A stretch of DNA of 64,000 nucleotides from Ustilaginoidea virens (GCF_000687475.1 NC_057321.1:1488001-1552000); one strand, 5' to 3'. Numbered from the stretch's first letter, positions 1 to 9,887 are shown. Numbers and translations are program-made. Notes: generated by a model not told the origin, from the letters alone.

Positions 1-37
1 GACGCGCATTCCCATGGGATCGAATAGTTAGCCGTCC

Positions 38-1847
38 ATGACGACTCTTGTGGCGACGCAACGGGCGCTACAACTTAGCATGAGCAACCAGCAAGGGCGT
101 CGAACAAGCAAGCGCCTGGCCGGTATGTTTTTGTTGTTTTTTTTGGTTGTCGGACAGAGGATACGCCATGTGACGCGCGGATGGCAGCTAACGCGAGCGA
201 GCACCAGCCGCGGCCGATATCGAACGCGACGATGATTTTCAATTTGTACGCAAGTCCAAACGGCCCAAGACGGAGGAGCCAGAGCCAAAGCCGGCGAAAA
301 AGGCAACGGCACGCGGGCTCTCGAGCACGACAGCCGCAGCAGCAGCAACTACTACCGTCGCTACTACTAATACCACCGCTACCGCTGCCGCTGCCGCTAC
401 CACCATTACCACCACCACCGCAGAACCTGTTGAGCAGGAGCAAGGCCACGAGGTGTCGCCATTACCGACGAGCCTGGCCAGCGCGGGGCGACGGATATCC
501 CCGCGGCGAAAAGGAGGCGATGCTGCTGCACCTGAAGACGGCGCAGCTGCACGCAAGCCTTTGAGGAAAAGCACGCGGGGTTCCGCGGCGGAGGAGAAGG
601 ACCAGGCAGCCGCCGGGCGACCGTCGAAACCAGCCAGACGATGGGAGCCGTCACCGACGCCGCGGCGGCCGGCCACGGAGTCGGCGGTCATTGCGCTGCC
701 GATGAACGACACGCCCGTCATCAACCGGAACAAGGAGATGCGCAGAAAGGGAGGCAAGGCCAACAGAAGGAGCAGTCTGGGCTCGCGCGGACGAAGGGCC
801 AGCTCGCTGATCGACAACGGCCAGACGGCAACGCCTCACCGCGACGTGAACCCGGACGAGTTCTACAAGCACATTGCCCAAGGCCTGCCGGAACCGAGGA
901 GGATGAAGCAGCTGCTCATGTGGTGCGGCGAGCGGGCTCTGCCGGAAAAGCCGCGGCTCGGGACACACAACCCGAGCGCCGCGCTGGGTGGTATGTGGGA
1001 GATTTGAGCTGCACTCGGAGCAAACCCGGTGGTGGGGAGAAACGCGCGTGCTGACCGGATAACCCCCTCGCAGCCCGAGCCATTCAAGACCAGATACTGA
1101 AGGACTTTGCCTCGAGACCAGACTTTTCCGACTGGTTCAGTCGCGACGACGAGGCGCCCAAGCCGACGGTGCTCAAGCCGAACCCGAGAAACACGGAGCT
1201 GGACGAGAGGCTGGCAGCGTTGGAAGCCAAGATACAGAGGTATGAAAGAAGCCTTGCCCGGACACGTCCCCATGCGCGACCGTTGTGGCCCCCAGTTTCC
1301 TTTTGTCGGCGGCGCTGTCGCTAAGGCGTGTTTTTTTTTTATTTAACTTACTTATTATTTATTTATTTATTTATTTGACCGCAGGTTGCAACAAGAAAAA
1401 GAAGCCTGGCTAGCCATACGGGAGCCCCAGCCCGACCTGCCGCCGCTCTTTGCACCCTCTGACGCCGCCGACGCCGCCGACACGACCGACACGGCCGTTG
1501 AGCTACCCGACCCGTCCCTCCTGGACCCCGACGAGGCGCGGATACGGGCCCTCCTCGCCGACGAATTGGTGCCGTTTGAGAGCCTCTGCACACAGACCGA
1601 GGAGCGGATACGTAAGATCCAAGCGTCGCTCGAGTTCGAGGTGGACCAGCTGGCGGACAACGTGCACAAGCTGGAGCAGCGGGTCCTGGCGGCGGGCGGG
1701 CAGGCCGACGCGGCGCTGGGGCTCGGCGCGGCGCGGCTGCGCGAGCGCGAGCAGAGGGACAGGACGCGCGCGGGGACGCGCGACATGCCCGTCATGGAGG
1801 TGCTGAGGAGCCTGAGCGCGATGCTGCCCGAGGGGGGCGGGGGGTGA
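38..1847 (+). CDS. DSN1: Kinetochore MIND/Mis12 complex subunit Dsn1 (Mis13)
   Basis: Dsn1/Mis13 is a subunit of the four-protein Mis12/MIND complex, which links centromeric chromatin to the Ndc80 microtubule-binding complex. Model: exons 38-122, 208-990, 1074-1239, 1385-1847, giving 498 aa with consistent phases. The first intron has a CTAAC branch site at 188-192. The N-terminus has the family's basic RRTSKRLA start followed by DDDFQFVRKSKR. The middle carries RRSSLGSRGRRASSL (about residues 213-228), resembling the Aurora B/Ipl1 target region known in Dsn1. It is followed by DEFYKHI and EPRRMKQLLMWCG, the conserved family core. The C-terminal exon is a charged coiled coil (LEFEVDQLADNVHKLEQRV). 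Residues of about 60-100 are an Ala/Thr-rich low-complexity stretch. The start at 38 is chosen because the ATG at 14 stops after five codons. Family assignment is strong; the exact first intron acceptor is the least certain point. Confidence 0.9.
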
Positions 1848-2351
1848 CGACTTGTCGGGGTGACGACTTGTCGGGATGACGATACGACGCGACGAGGCAC
1901 GGGGGGCACGGCGGCACGGCGGCACGGCATTCTGGCATACTGGCACACTGATTTACTGTCCTTTTTTTTCTTTTTTTTTGGTTTAATGTATATACATATC
2001 TCTGGTTCGAGCAGGGGCGAAACGGAACGCGTGGCGATTGGGGTTGGTTTTCTTTTTTTTTTTTTTTTTTTCTTTTTTTCTTTTTGTCTTTTTTCTGGGG
2101 GGTTGGTTGGTTTGGATTTGGATTTGGCCGCGAGGGACGGACGGGATTGGAGCGCAGCTGAAAGGTATATGGCGTGTGCTTGTGGTCTGCGGATGAAGTA
2201 AGGATGAAGAAGGCAAACGGAGCGGCGCGAGCGACTGCCGTTGCGTCAATCAGTCCGGTGCACTGACCCGTCGCCAAGACCGTGACGATGCCATGACCAT
2301 GACCACCATCCACCATCATCACCATCATCATCACCACCACCACCACCACCA
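1848..2351. other. Intergenic, convergent 3' ends of DSN1 and SDHAF2
   Basis: No gene is seen. It holds a short direct repeat of a GACTTGTCGGG-like sequence just after the DSN1 stop (about 1848-1876), runs of ACGGCGGC near 1910, and two T-rich tracts (1962-1980 and 2049-2090). From 2294 a CAC/CAT trinucleotide run (to about 2355) reaches the SDHAF2 stop codon. The T-rich tracts are plausible 3' end signals for either gene. Confidence 0.6.
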
Positions 2352-2355
2352 TCAC
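2293..2355. repeat. CAC/CAT trinucleotide repeat at the SDHAF2 3' end
   Basis: Imperfect (CAC/CAT)n tract immediately downstream of, and touching, the SDHAF2 stop codon on the minus strand. It would encode poly-His on the plus strand, but that reading frame has no other support. Confidence 0.8.
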
Positions 2356-3040
2356 AAGGCCGGCATAAACGCCATGCCCGCCCCGCCCCGGCGGCTCTCC
2401 ACGTGCCGCCGCAGCATGTCGAGGATCCGGCTGCCCTGCCAGCGCGCCGGGACCGGCCGGTGCGCCGGCCTGACGTTGCCGACGGTCTGCGCCCACTCGC
2501 CCGCCGGGGGGTCGGGCCGCACGAGCGCGCCATCCCCGCGCGGGGGGGTGTCGCCGTCCTGCGTGGCCCAGTAGTATATGTCCCAGTCGTTTTCGTCGAG
2601 CAGCCGGTCGTACTGGGCGAGGAGGGGGCCGCGCATGTCGGGCAGGTGGGCGGCGGCAAAGGTGGAGAGGAGGAGGTCGCTTTCGAGGGTGCCGCGTTTG
2701 CGGGACTGGTCTGGAAGGGGGGGGGTGAGCGGAGGTTAGGTGAATGCGCGTGCGCGTGTGTGTGTGTGTGTGAGTGTGATGGTGGATGGGGGGGGATGCG
2801 AGGATGGCTTGGGTAGATGACTTGTAGAGGACGCCCCGGAGGCAGGCCATGTGTGGCCGTCGGGATGCCGTACGTACAGAGCAGCCGGGCTCGCTTGGTC
2901 TGGTCGTCCTCGCCGGAGCGTCGGAGGGGCGCGACGCGGAACGGCACGCCTGGGAGCTCGCCGACGCCGAGGGTTGACGAGAGGCGGCGGGGCGGCGGGC
3001 GGAGGAGGGCGCGCGCGGCGGTCGGGCGGGCAAGGGCCAT
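2352..3040 (-). CDS. EMI5: Succinate dehydrogenase assembly factor 2 (SDHAF2/Emi5, SdhE family)
   Basis: Mitochondrial matrix factor needed to attach FAD covalently to the flavoprotein subunit of succinate dehydrogenase (complex II). Two exons on the minus strand: 3040-2878 and 2710-2352, intron 2711-2877 with GTACGT donor and CAG acceptor; 173 aa. The N-terminus is Arg/Ala-rich ([21 protein letters not shown]), as expected of a mitochondrial presequence. The core shows [17 protein letters not shown], containing the SdhE-family RGxxE motif (R60, G61, E64), then [13 protein letters not shown] and [12 protein letters not shown], the most conserved segment of eukaryotic SDHAF2. The splice junction rebuilds the Tyr of LLYQSRKRG exactly. 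The C-terminal tail ([13 protein letters not shown]) is also typical. The intron contains a GT/CA microsatellite near 2755-2772. Confident on family and structure. Confidence 0.92.
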
Positions 3041-3573
3041 GTCTGCGTGATGATGGCGATGTCGGCGTTGGGCAGACGATGTCGAGGGCAGACAAAACTG
3101 GCGTGTGGTGATTGTCGCGGTGATGTCGTGGTGATTGTTCGTGCGTGGTGACTGTCGAGGCCCGGTTTGGGCTCGTGGAGAGGGAGGCGGCTGAGCGGCA
3201 AGTGGCAGGCAGGCAGTACAGTAGCAGTACGGAGGACATACTGTACGTACATACGGTGGGGTCAGACCGACCGGCAGTGCACGGCGCCACGTGATGCTGG
3301 ACAGTTTGGCACGGAGCTATGCAACAGGGCACGTCGACTTTCACCAGGGACGGCAAGGCAAAAAGAGGCGCGCAATGACGACTGCTGGCTCGCATCCTCT
3401 CTTGCTGGCATCATTATCAGTGTACAAACGCCGGCATGTACTCGTACACACCTCGCGTCCCCCTCGGCTCCCTCGGCTCCCTCCAAACCCGGCAAACACG
3501 GCAAACACGGCAAAAAACACCGGCACGTATAGTACCAACCGCCCAACGCGCAGAATCCATACACGCGGCTCCC
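3041..3573. other. Intergenic between ERV25 3' end and SDHAF2 5' end
   Basis: No gene is supported. It contains the SDHAF2 promoter side (3041-3300, with repeated GTGGTGATTGTC-like words around 3104-3150 and TAC/GTAC-rich sequence at 3217-3255). The ERV25 3' flank has short tandem repeats around 3465-3515 (ctcggctcc and ggcaaacac words). Confidence 0.5.
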
Positions 3574-4431
3574 CTAGATGAGGTGCTTGGAGCGAAAGTA
3601 CGCGCGCAGATACATGACCTGCCACACCCACAGCCCAATCAGGATCCACGTGGTCGTGATGCCGAACCACTTGACGCGCGCGTTGGTGCTCTCGTTGGTG
3701 TCGCGCAGCTTCTGCTCCCGCAGGCGGAGGTAGTCCATCTCGAGCACAATCTCCTCCGTCATCTCGGCCACGCGGCGCAGGTCCGCCTCGACCGGCTTCA
3801 GCTTCTCCGTGGCCTGGATGGCGCTCCAGTCCTTGGCGTCGGCGCCGACGTCAATGTCGAGCTCGACGTGGCGCGACGCAGGGTTGGGCCGGCGCGCTTT
3901 CGCCCACAGTCCAATGGTCAGGTCAGGTCAGGTCAGGTCAGGTCATGCACGCATGCAGCAGCAGCAGCAGCAAGCGAGGACGTTGGCATCCGCGGGGATC
4001 GGGGAGGGGGGAAGCTCACCTCCCGAGAGCAGGTTCTCGAAGCAGACGTCAAAGGCGGCGTCCCCGTGCGACTGGAACGTCACGCGGGACTCGCCTACAA
4101 TGTCCCGGGGGCGGCCGTACTCGTTGCCCAGCGCGTCGCGGACCTGGCGGTTGATCGTTGGTTCGCGTCAGCTTCAGCTAGATAAGAGCACCACAGGCGC
4201 AGGGGGCCAACGCACGTGCATGTTGACCGCCATGCCGTCGCCCTTGGCGCCGTCCACCTTGGCCGTCACGACGACGAGCGTGTCGGCGCCGACAAAGTTG
4301 CGGATGCAGCGCTCCTTGCGGTGGTCCTCGACGCCGGCGTGGGCTGTGAGCTCGAACTTGAGGGCGCGGGCGGCCGACGCGGCGGCGAGCAGGGTGCAGA
4401 GCAGGCGCAGCGGCGAGGCGTGCGGCAGCAT
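3574..4431 (-). CDS. ERV25: p24-family ER-Golgi cargo receptor Erv25 (p24 delta)
   Basis: Type I membrane protein of COPII/COPI vesicles that takes part in cargo selection, notably GPI-anchored proteins, as a p24 heteromer with Emp24. Exons on the minus strand: 4431-4216, 4143-4020, 3896-3574; 220 aa. Seen in order: a hydrophobic signal peptide (about residues 1-23); a GOLD domain with the expected Cys pair (ERCIRNF and FDVCFEN); a coiled-coil stalk ([23 protein letters not shown]); the [11 protein letters not shown] stem; a C-terminal membrane helix (about residues 192-212); and the short cytosolic tail YFRSKHLI with its aromatic COPII-type and terminal sorting residues. The third exon uses an AAAG acceptor, the only AG between the branch-site array and the frame. 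It is divergent from U1-C across about 360 bp. Confidence 0.92.
3916..3945 (-). repeat. Six tandem GGTCA units inside ERV25 intron 2
   Basis: GGTCA is repeated six times. On the transcribed strand this reads TGACC repeated, so CTGAC, the common fungal lariat branch-site core, appears in tandem starting about 20 nt before the acceptor at 3897. A CAG trinucleotide run (about 3956-3973) lies in the same intron. Confidence 0.8.
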
Positions 4432-4524
4432 GATGGGGCGATTTCGACGGGGACGACGGTCGCGTTTGGGGGCGGGGGGGGGAAAGGGGGAAATGTCTAG
4501 ATGTCGCCGACGGCTCTCCCCATG

Positions 4525-4556
<32 letters not shown>

Positions 4557-4794
4557 CCGGGTTGGTTGCTGATGCTCGGTGCTTGGTGCTTCACTTGGTG
4601 CTTGGTTGGTTGTTGCAAGGTGTCAATCGCGAAAGGGGGGGATGCCCGGCCAGCCAGCTTCCGCACCCGGCGGGTCACGTGCCCCCCCCCCCAACGTCTG
4701 CTCGCTTCAACCTCTTCAACCTCCATCAACCTCCAGCTTCGTCGTGACCCTGCGCATCGCCATCCCCGCGACGTCAACATCCCAGCCGCTCAAA
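4432..4794. other. Shared divergent promoter of ERV25 and U1-C
   Basis: 363 bp between the start codons of two divergently transcribed genes. It holds a (GGCA)n tetranucleotide run at about 4524-4557, a TTGGTGCTTGG-type repeat at 4575-4610 and a C-run at 4682-4691. No further ORF is credible. Confidence 0.6.
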
Positions 4795-5287
4795 ATGCCC
4801 AAGTGTGAGTATTCCCTACCCCCCCGCTCATCCGGCTTGCTGACCCTTCCCCCCCAGTCTTTTGTAAGCACCACCGCTCCCTCGCTCCCTCGCCTCCGTA
4901 GACACGGCCAGTGCTCATCGTCCAACCAGGCGACTACTGCGACGTCTACCTCACGCACGACTCCATGAGCGTGCGCAAGGCCCACAACAGCGGCAAGAAC
5001 CACCTGCGCAACGTCGTCGACTACTACCAACGTATTGACGCCCCCCCCCTTGCTCCGCTGCCAGCCGTCACCCGCCACCAAGGCTGACAATACCCTCCGC
5101 AGAAATCGGCCACGAAAAGGCCCAGTCCGTCATCGACTCCATCACGTCGTCCTACGCCGCCGAGGGCCAGGCGCACGCCAACCCCATGCTGCCGCACAAC
5201 CAGCCCGGCAACGCGTTTCCCCCGCCGTTCCCTTTCCCAGGTAGCCCCCGCCACACCTTTTTTGCATCGCTGCGTGATATACATGCG

Positions 5288-5320
<33 letters not shown>

Positions 5321-5712
5321 GCCTGTGCATGCGTGTATGTGTGTTACTGACTTGTTTCGCGCCAGGCGCTCCCCCTCCGTTTGCCGGCATGCCCGGCGCG
5401 CCTCCCGGCCAGTTCCCCCACGGCCTCGCGCCTCCTGCCGGCGGCCGCGGCGTACCGGGCATCCCGCCTTTCCCGCCCGGCCCCAATGGCTTGCCGATTC
5501 CGCCGCCCGGCGGGCTGCCGTTCCCCCCGCCGGGGGGGTTGCCGTTCCCTCCGCCGGGGCCTAACGGCGCGCCCCCTCCTGCGTTTGCCGGATTGCCTGG
5601 CATGCCTCCTGGTCCTGGGCAGGCCTTCCCGCATGGGTCGGTTCCTCCTCCTGGTTTCCCGGTGCCGCCGGGTGTCGGTGCCTCCGGGCCTCCGGGGCAG
5701 GATCGACGATGA
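4795..5712 (+). CDS. YHC1: U1 small nuclear ribonucleoprotein C (U1-C)
   Basis: U1-C is a zinc-finger protein of the U1 snRNP that stabilises pairing of U1 snRNA with the 5' splice site. Model: exons 4795-4804, 4858-4863, 4930-5031, 5103-5240, 5366-5712; 200 aa. The first exon is only 10 nt and the second only 6 nt. Together with exon 3 they rebuild [22 protein letters not shown], with the C2H2 finger Cys6, Cys9, His24, His30 at the same positions as in human U1-C, followed by the [18 protein letters not shown] helix. The rest is the usual Pro/Gly/Phe-rich tail (repeats of [12 protein letters not shown]). The fourth intron contains an (AT)n run. The reading frame fails without the microexon, so it is well supported. 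Confidence 0.93.
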
Positions 5713-5727
5713 GTGCATGTCGTCAGT

Positions 5728-5729
<2 letters not shown>

Positions 5730-5762
<33 letters not shown>
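5730..5762. repeat. 33-nt poly-G tract
   Basis: An uninterrupted run of 33 G residues, 17 bases after the U1-C stop codon. It separates the two copies of the duplicated U1-C 3' segment. Confidence 0.9.
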
Positions 5763-5798
5763 CTGGCGTGGGAAACCAAATGCACTCTGTCGATCGGG

Positions 5799-5838
5799 TG
5801 CCTCCGGCCCTCTGGGGCAGGATCGACGATGAGTCAAC
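5799..5838 (+). repeat. Partial duplicate of the U1-C 3' coding end
   Basis: About 40 bp closely matching 5672-5711, the last codons of U1-C including its stop context (GGTGCCTCCGG, then GGGGCAGGATCGACGATGAGT-like). It differs at a few positions. It is not in frame with any gene and is presumably a local tandem duplication across the G-run. Confidence 0.75.
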
Positions 5839-6026
5839 ACCGTCTTGTTGCGCAGTGCATGGAACATAATGCAACCCGGGGTCGATTGTCTTTAGGCCGG
5901 TGCTCATGGCGTTAACGGTTACGGCCGGGGTGGGGAAAAGAATCACCACATACATTGCTGCATTTTTGTCTCTTTATCTTTAAATTCTTGGTCAAGTTTA
6001 GTCAGTTAGTCTCATGCAGTTAGTTT

Positions 6027-6113
6027 CATTCAGTCAGTCGGTCAGTCAGTCAGTCAGTCAGTCAGTCGGTCGGTCAGTCAGTCAGTCAGTCAGTCAGTCA
6101 GCCAGTCAGTCGG
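6027..6113. repeat. (CAGT)n microsatellite
   Basis: Imperfect tetranucleotide array of CAGT/CGGT units, about 20 copies, in the 3' intergenic region. Confidence 0.85.
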
Positions 6114-6518
6114 TAGTTTCACCATTCATCAACAGCCGTTCTCATCTGCCCGCCCCCCTTTATTCACAGCAATACGAAGCCCATTGTCCGCCTCGGTTTT
6201 TGACGCCTGCACCACGGCCAAATATGCCGTGCCACCTGCCATCATGGCCGGCAATGCAAACCCAATTTCCTCGTCTCCCCCGACCTCCCCTCTCTTGATG
6301 CTTCCCTTTGAGCCGGAACAAACGCACAGCGCCAGATCCGGCTCCGCCGTCTTGCGCAAAACGGGATGCTGGAAAATCTCGAAAATCGGTTCCAAATCTC
6401 TCGCCAAACGAAAACCACGAAAAACCCACATCGCAACGCCACGTCGAGCCCGCTCGACTTTCAAGTCCCAGCACTTGTTTTTGCTATTCTTTGCCTGTCG
6501 TAACTGTTCGCTAGAGTC

Positions 6519-6552
<34 letters not shown>

Positions 6553-6662
6553 CTTCATGTCATTGCCATTCATAAGCTCCTTCTTTTACCTTTCCCCTCC
6601 GCGCTGCTCCCAGTTCGCACTCATCCCGCCCATGTCCCGCCGTCCTGTCTGGTTGAATCCGC

Positions 6663-9600
6663 TCAGGGCGGCCGTCTGGCTGCACGCGTTCGAACGACTT
6701 CTTCAACGCCATCGCGAACTTGTCTAGGCCCGCTGATCATCTGGCGAAGCTCCTGTGTCCGCTTCTCCCTTCGTCTCTCGCTCCATATTCGAGTCAGGTT
6801 AGGAAGCTTTTCCATGCGGCTGCTTAGCGAAACCGACCGACGTGACTTCTCCGGGCTTCGCCGCCGCCGCAAGCCGCGCCCTCGCAGGAATCTCCTGTGT
6901 GAGTTGCCTTCCCATGCTGACCCGTGTTCCTCGCGCGCCTTCATGTAGAGAACCAGCGAGTCTGCGCTGCTCTGGCGCCGCGTGACCTTCAAATTCCCGC
7001 TGGGAGTTCGCCTGATCGTGCGTCGTTCCGGCTCGTCCATGCTCTCAATGCAACGGATGTAACTGTCCCGCGCCGGCATGATTGCAAACGTCTGCTTCAT
7101 TTTTGCCCCAAGGCTCCTTTTCGGTCGCCCGGGCCGGTTGTCGTCTTTCCCACCATCGGGGCGACAAGTTGTGCAGTCGCAGTCGTTGCCGTCATCGCCT
7201 TGGTTATCACGTTGTGGCCGCCAGTGAGGATGCAGCTTGTCCCGCTCTACAGGTTCGTCATCTCCTCTTTTCGCATCAGGCTCAATCAGCTTCCGTCTCC
7301 CAAGTCCGGATACTTGGCCGTCGTTCCGTGACAGTGAAAGAGTTCTCGTCAGAAAACCCGGTTGCTTGCTAGCCGTTGGCGGGGAGCTGATGGAATGCCT
7401 CCTTCTACCGAGCGCTCTCATGACAAGGGAGGGCCTCCGGCTGGGCTTCTCAGCTACCGCGTCATAAAAGTTCCCCAGCTGGTTTGCTTTTTCTTCCGCG
7501 GGCGTAAGACCTGATGGTGTGGCAGGGGTAAAATGGAGGGCGGGAGGGTGGACGGGCGGCTCGGGGGGAGCGCGAGGGTTCCGCAATGGCGAGTCAACCT
7601 CCTCCAAGGATCCTTGTTGTTGAGGAGTCACCGCGCCGCCTTCGGGATTCGTAGTCTTGATCTGAGGCGGTGATTCATCGTGCGCTTCTGGCTGGTTCAG
7701 GTCTCTTTCTGTGGCATTTGGCGGTGCGTCAGAAAGCTTGGCGGAATGGTTGACCATGACTACCGAAGAAACTTGATGAGGGTACATGCGGACGGCTTGC
7801 GCTTCCGATACCTCTGGAGCTGTCCAATTTGTCTCGGTAGATATCACGGAAAACGGTGTGGTACGGGATGGATATTTTCTTGTTGAGCCGGCGTCATCGT
7901 AGTGATCAATACAGAGGGACTCGTGTCCAGACTCTTCATCCGGTCGAGGGGTTGGGAGAGTCTGAGCCGCAATAACCGGCGAAACTGATATTGCAGGCAT
8001 TGGCACGGTAGTTTTGCTTTGCGTGGTATTTGGCGATGCGGACAGAATGTGCACCGTCTTCGGTTGCGGTTGCGGCTGCGGCTGCGGCTGCGGCTGCGGC
8101 TGCTGCTGCTGATTGCCGGATGAGCAATGTGCATCGTTTAGAGCCTTGACGCTCTCAACGGTCAGAGACCCCGTCCGCAAGGTAGTGCGGCTCGTCGGGG
8201 CGGATAAAGAAGATGAGCGAGCTGGAATGGTGGGCGGGAAATCCGCCGTGTTTTGGTCTGACCCGTCAGAGGCCCATGCCGAGCGATTCCAACGGGATTG
8301 CCTGTCAAAGGAAACTTCTTCGCCGTGGAGTGCCAAGTGATCAACAGGCGAGGGCCCGATGCTGCTCGCTTTTTTCGAGTGCCGACTCGACGCAGATCGC
8401 AACGACGGCTCTCGTGAATGCGATTTGTGCGAAGACCTCCGGTCGGGAACAACCACTACGGGAATACCTCCACTCTTCCATACCTCACGCCTGGCCCGTC
8501 CACTAGCCATGGAGCTGTTGCTCGTGCCGGACCCGCAGCTGTCGTGCCGTTGCGCATGCTCCTGATGCAACCTGGCCGATGCGGGCCGAGCTTCCGAATG
8601 CGCGTCTGCGTCTTCCAAGACGTGCGCTTGAACTGGGCTGCGATTTCGCAACTCTCTATGTTTACGCACATGTCGCAGCGTCCTTGGTCTCTGCGGCGGG
8701 CTGGGATTATCGACGAGGATGGCCCCGATCACGGTAGATGGTGCAAACAAGCCAGAGTGCCTTTGGGGCTCCGCGCTGCTCCTGGGCGCCTCGGAGCGCA
8801 AGGTTCCAGTGGTAAGCGACCGTGGCGGCGATGACTTGGGCGGCGACTTGAGAGGTGACGCGGCGCCCACTTCCTCCTTGGGAAACGTCATGCCTCGGAC
8901 GGCTTTGGTCGCGTTTGTCCGAGACGTGTCCATTTCCTTGTCGAGCTCCCAACTTTTGGCCTTTGCAGACATTGTTGCCCTTGACATGACAGGATGTGGC
9001 TCGCGTCTGCCGGCGGATACCAGTCTCTGAAGATTGTCGTCCCACTCCTTCTCTACACGGCTCGGTGAATCCCATTCTCCGTCAAACTGGGCCAGCTCAT
9101 TCCGCGTACGCGGGGTGTAGCTCCCGTCGACAGTCGAGGTCGGGCGGTCACGAGCTTTGCCTACAGCTTGGGGCTGCATGGTTCGGCTTCCTCTGCTGAC
9201 GGGTGTCGGAAGAACGGTAGTTTGCGACGGAGATGACGAAAACAAGACGGTTTTGGCGGTCGACGTGGCCGCCTCATCTTCAGAAGATGACGGTTCCTCT
9301 CTAGCTGTCTTGAAAGACTCGGTGCGGGACTCGGTCGTGAATGCTGCCGTCAGAGCATGTCCACGATCCAGGGCCCAAGGGCGCAAAGCACGAGGGCGAT
9401 TGACCGGCTGAGGCGGCGTCACGTCTGGTGTCGGAGGGCTGCGCTGATCTGGTGGTGTAGCTGGTGGTCGCTTTGCGAGAGGCTGGGGAGTCCGAATGTC
9501 ATCAGCGTGGGGAGGAGAGGGACTTGATGTTTGGGCGGAATGGCTCCCGGACGATGTGCGCGAGTAGCTGGGAGGAGTCGGGGGCAGGTCTGGACCAGCA

Positions 9601-9887
9601 CCGATCGTCTTCTGCTGATGCTTCAGAGACCTAGGGCTTGATGCTGGAGAGCCATAGGACATGGAAGCAGCGGAAGCCGATGTGTCGAAAAGGCTGGAAT
9701 CTGGGGGGCCAGGCATGAATCGCGTCTCATCGGCGGGGGGTTCCTTGTGCGGACGGGGCAAAACCTTGTGCTTCTTGAACTGCCCGTGAGCATTACGGCC
9801 TGTCAGCTCTGGCGGGCTGATGAGGCCACCATGCTCAGGCAGGTTCAGTGCCATGACGCTGAGCGCCGAGGAAACGGCACGACTCAA
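6663..9887 (-). CDS. Large disordered protein of unknown function (1074 aa, single exon)
   Basis: Not recognised. A 3.2-kb open frame without introns, far too long to be chance in this sequence. It is rich in Ser, Pro, Thr and Arg and predicted by eye to be mostly disordered. The conserved-looking N-terminus (about residues 12-45) reads LNLPEHGGLISPPELTGRN then HGQFKKHKVLPRP. An internal Met at residue 12 (9854) is an equally good start. Further on are TPP and SPP motifs (possible proline-directed kinase sites), a Q4(PQ)n tract (near residues 595-612), a ProPro-rich segment, and a C-terminal third with many RRR/RRxS basic motifs and a His/Asp/Cys patch (DDGNDCDCTTCRPDGG). The C-terminal basic helix is LTRIWSERRREKRTQELRQM. 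There are no membrane segments. A nuclear or cell-cycle scaffold is conceivable, but nothing in the sequence proves it. Confidence 0.8.
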   Translation of the reverse strand: MSRAVSSALSVMALNLPEHGGLISPPELTGRNAHGQFKKHKVLPRPHKEPPADETRFMPGPPDSSLFDTSASAASMSYGSPASSPRSLKHQQKTIGAGPDLPPTPPSYSRTSSGSHSAQTSSPSPPHADDIRTPQPLAKRPPATPPDQRSPPTPDVTPPQPVNRPRALRPWALDRGHALTAAFTTESRTESFKTAREEPSSSEDEAATSTAKTVLFSSSPSQTTVLPTPVSRGSRTMQPQAVGKARDRPTSTVDGSYTPRTRNELAQFDGEWDSPSRVEKEWDDNLQRLVSAGRREPHPVMSRATMSAKAKSWELDKEMDTSRTNATKAVRGMTFPKEEVGAASPLKSPPKSSPPRSLTTGTLRSEAPRSSAEPQRHSGLFAPSTVIGAILVDNPSPPQRPRTLRHVRKHRELRNRSPVQAHVLEDADAHSEARPASARLHQEHAQRHDSCGSGTSNSSMASGRARREVWKSGGIPVVVVPDRRSSHKSHSREPSLRSASSRHSKKASSIGPSPVDHLALHGEEVSFDRQSRWNRSAWASDGSDQNTADFPPTIPARSSSLSAPTSRTTLRTGSLTVESVKALNDAHCSSGNQQQQPQPQPQPQPQPQPKTVHILSASPNTTQSKTTVPMPAISVSPVIAAQTLPTPRPDEESGHESLCIDHYDDAGSTRKYPSRTTPFSVISTETNWTAPEVSEAQAVRMYPHQVSSVVMVNHSAKLSDAPPNATERDLNQPEAHDESPPQIKTTNPEGGAVTPQQQGSLEEVDSPLRNPRAPPEPPVHPPALHFTPATPSGLTPAEEKANQLGNFYDAVAEKPSRRPSLVMRALGRRRHSISSPPTASKQPGFLTRTLSLSRNDGQVSGLGRRKLIEPDAKRGDDEPVERDKLHPHWRPQRDNQGDDGNDCDCTTCRPDGGKDDNRPGRPKRSLGAKMKQTFAIMPARDSYIRCIESMDEPERRTIRRTPSGNLKVTRRQSSADSLVLYMKAREEHGSAWEGNSHRRFLRGRGLRRRRSPEKSRRSVSLSSRMEKLPNLTRIWSERRREKRTQELRQMISGPRQVRDGVEEVVRTRAARRPP

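Larger units (their letters stand above)
5713..6662. other. Intergenic with G-run, partial duplication and tetranucleotide repeat
   Basis: Lies between the 3' ends of U1-C (+) and the large minus-strand gene. It contains a 33-nt G-run, a second copy of the last part of the U1-C coding sequence, a (CAGT)n tract and a 29-nt A-run (6521-6549). No coding sequence is supported. Confidence 0.6.

Noticed and set aside
2246..3252. Long minus-strand open frames overlapping SDHAF2 introns and flanks
   Set aside because: They run through the intron with its GT donor and CAG acceptor and have Pro/His-rich shadow composition; the spliced model restores the family sequence.
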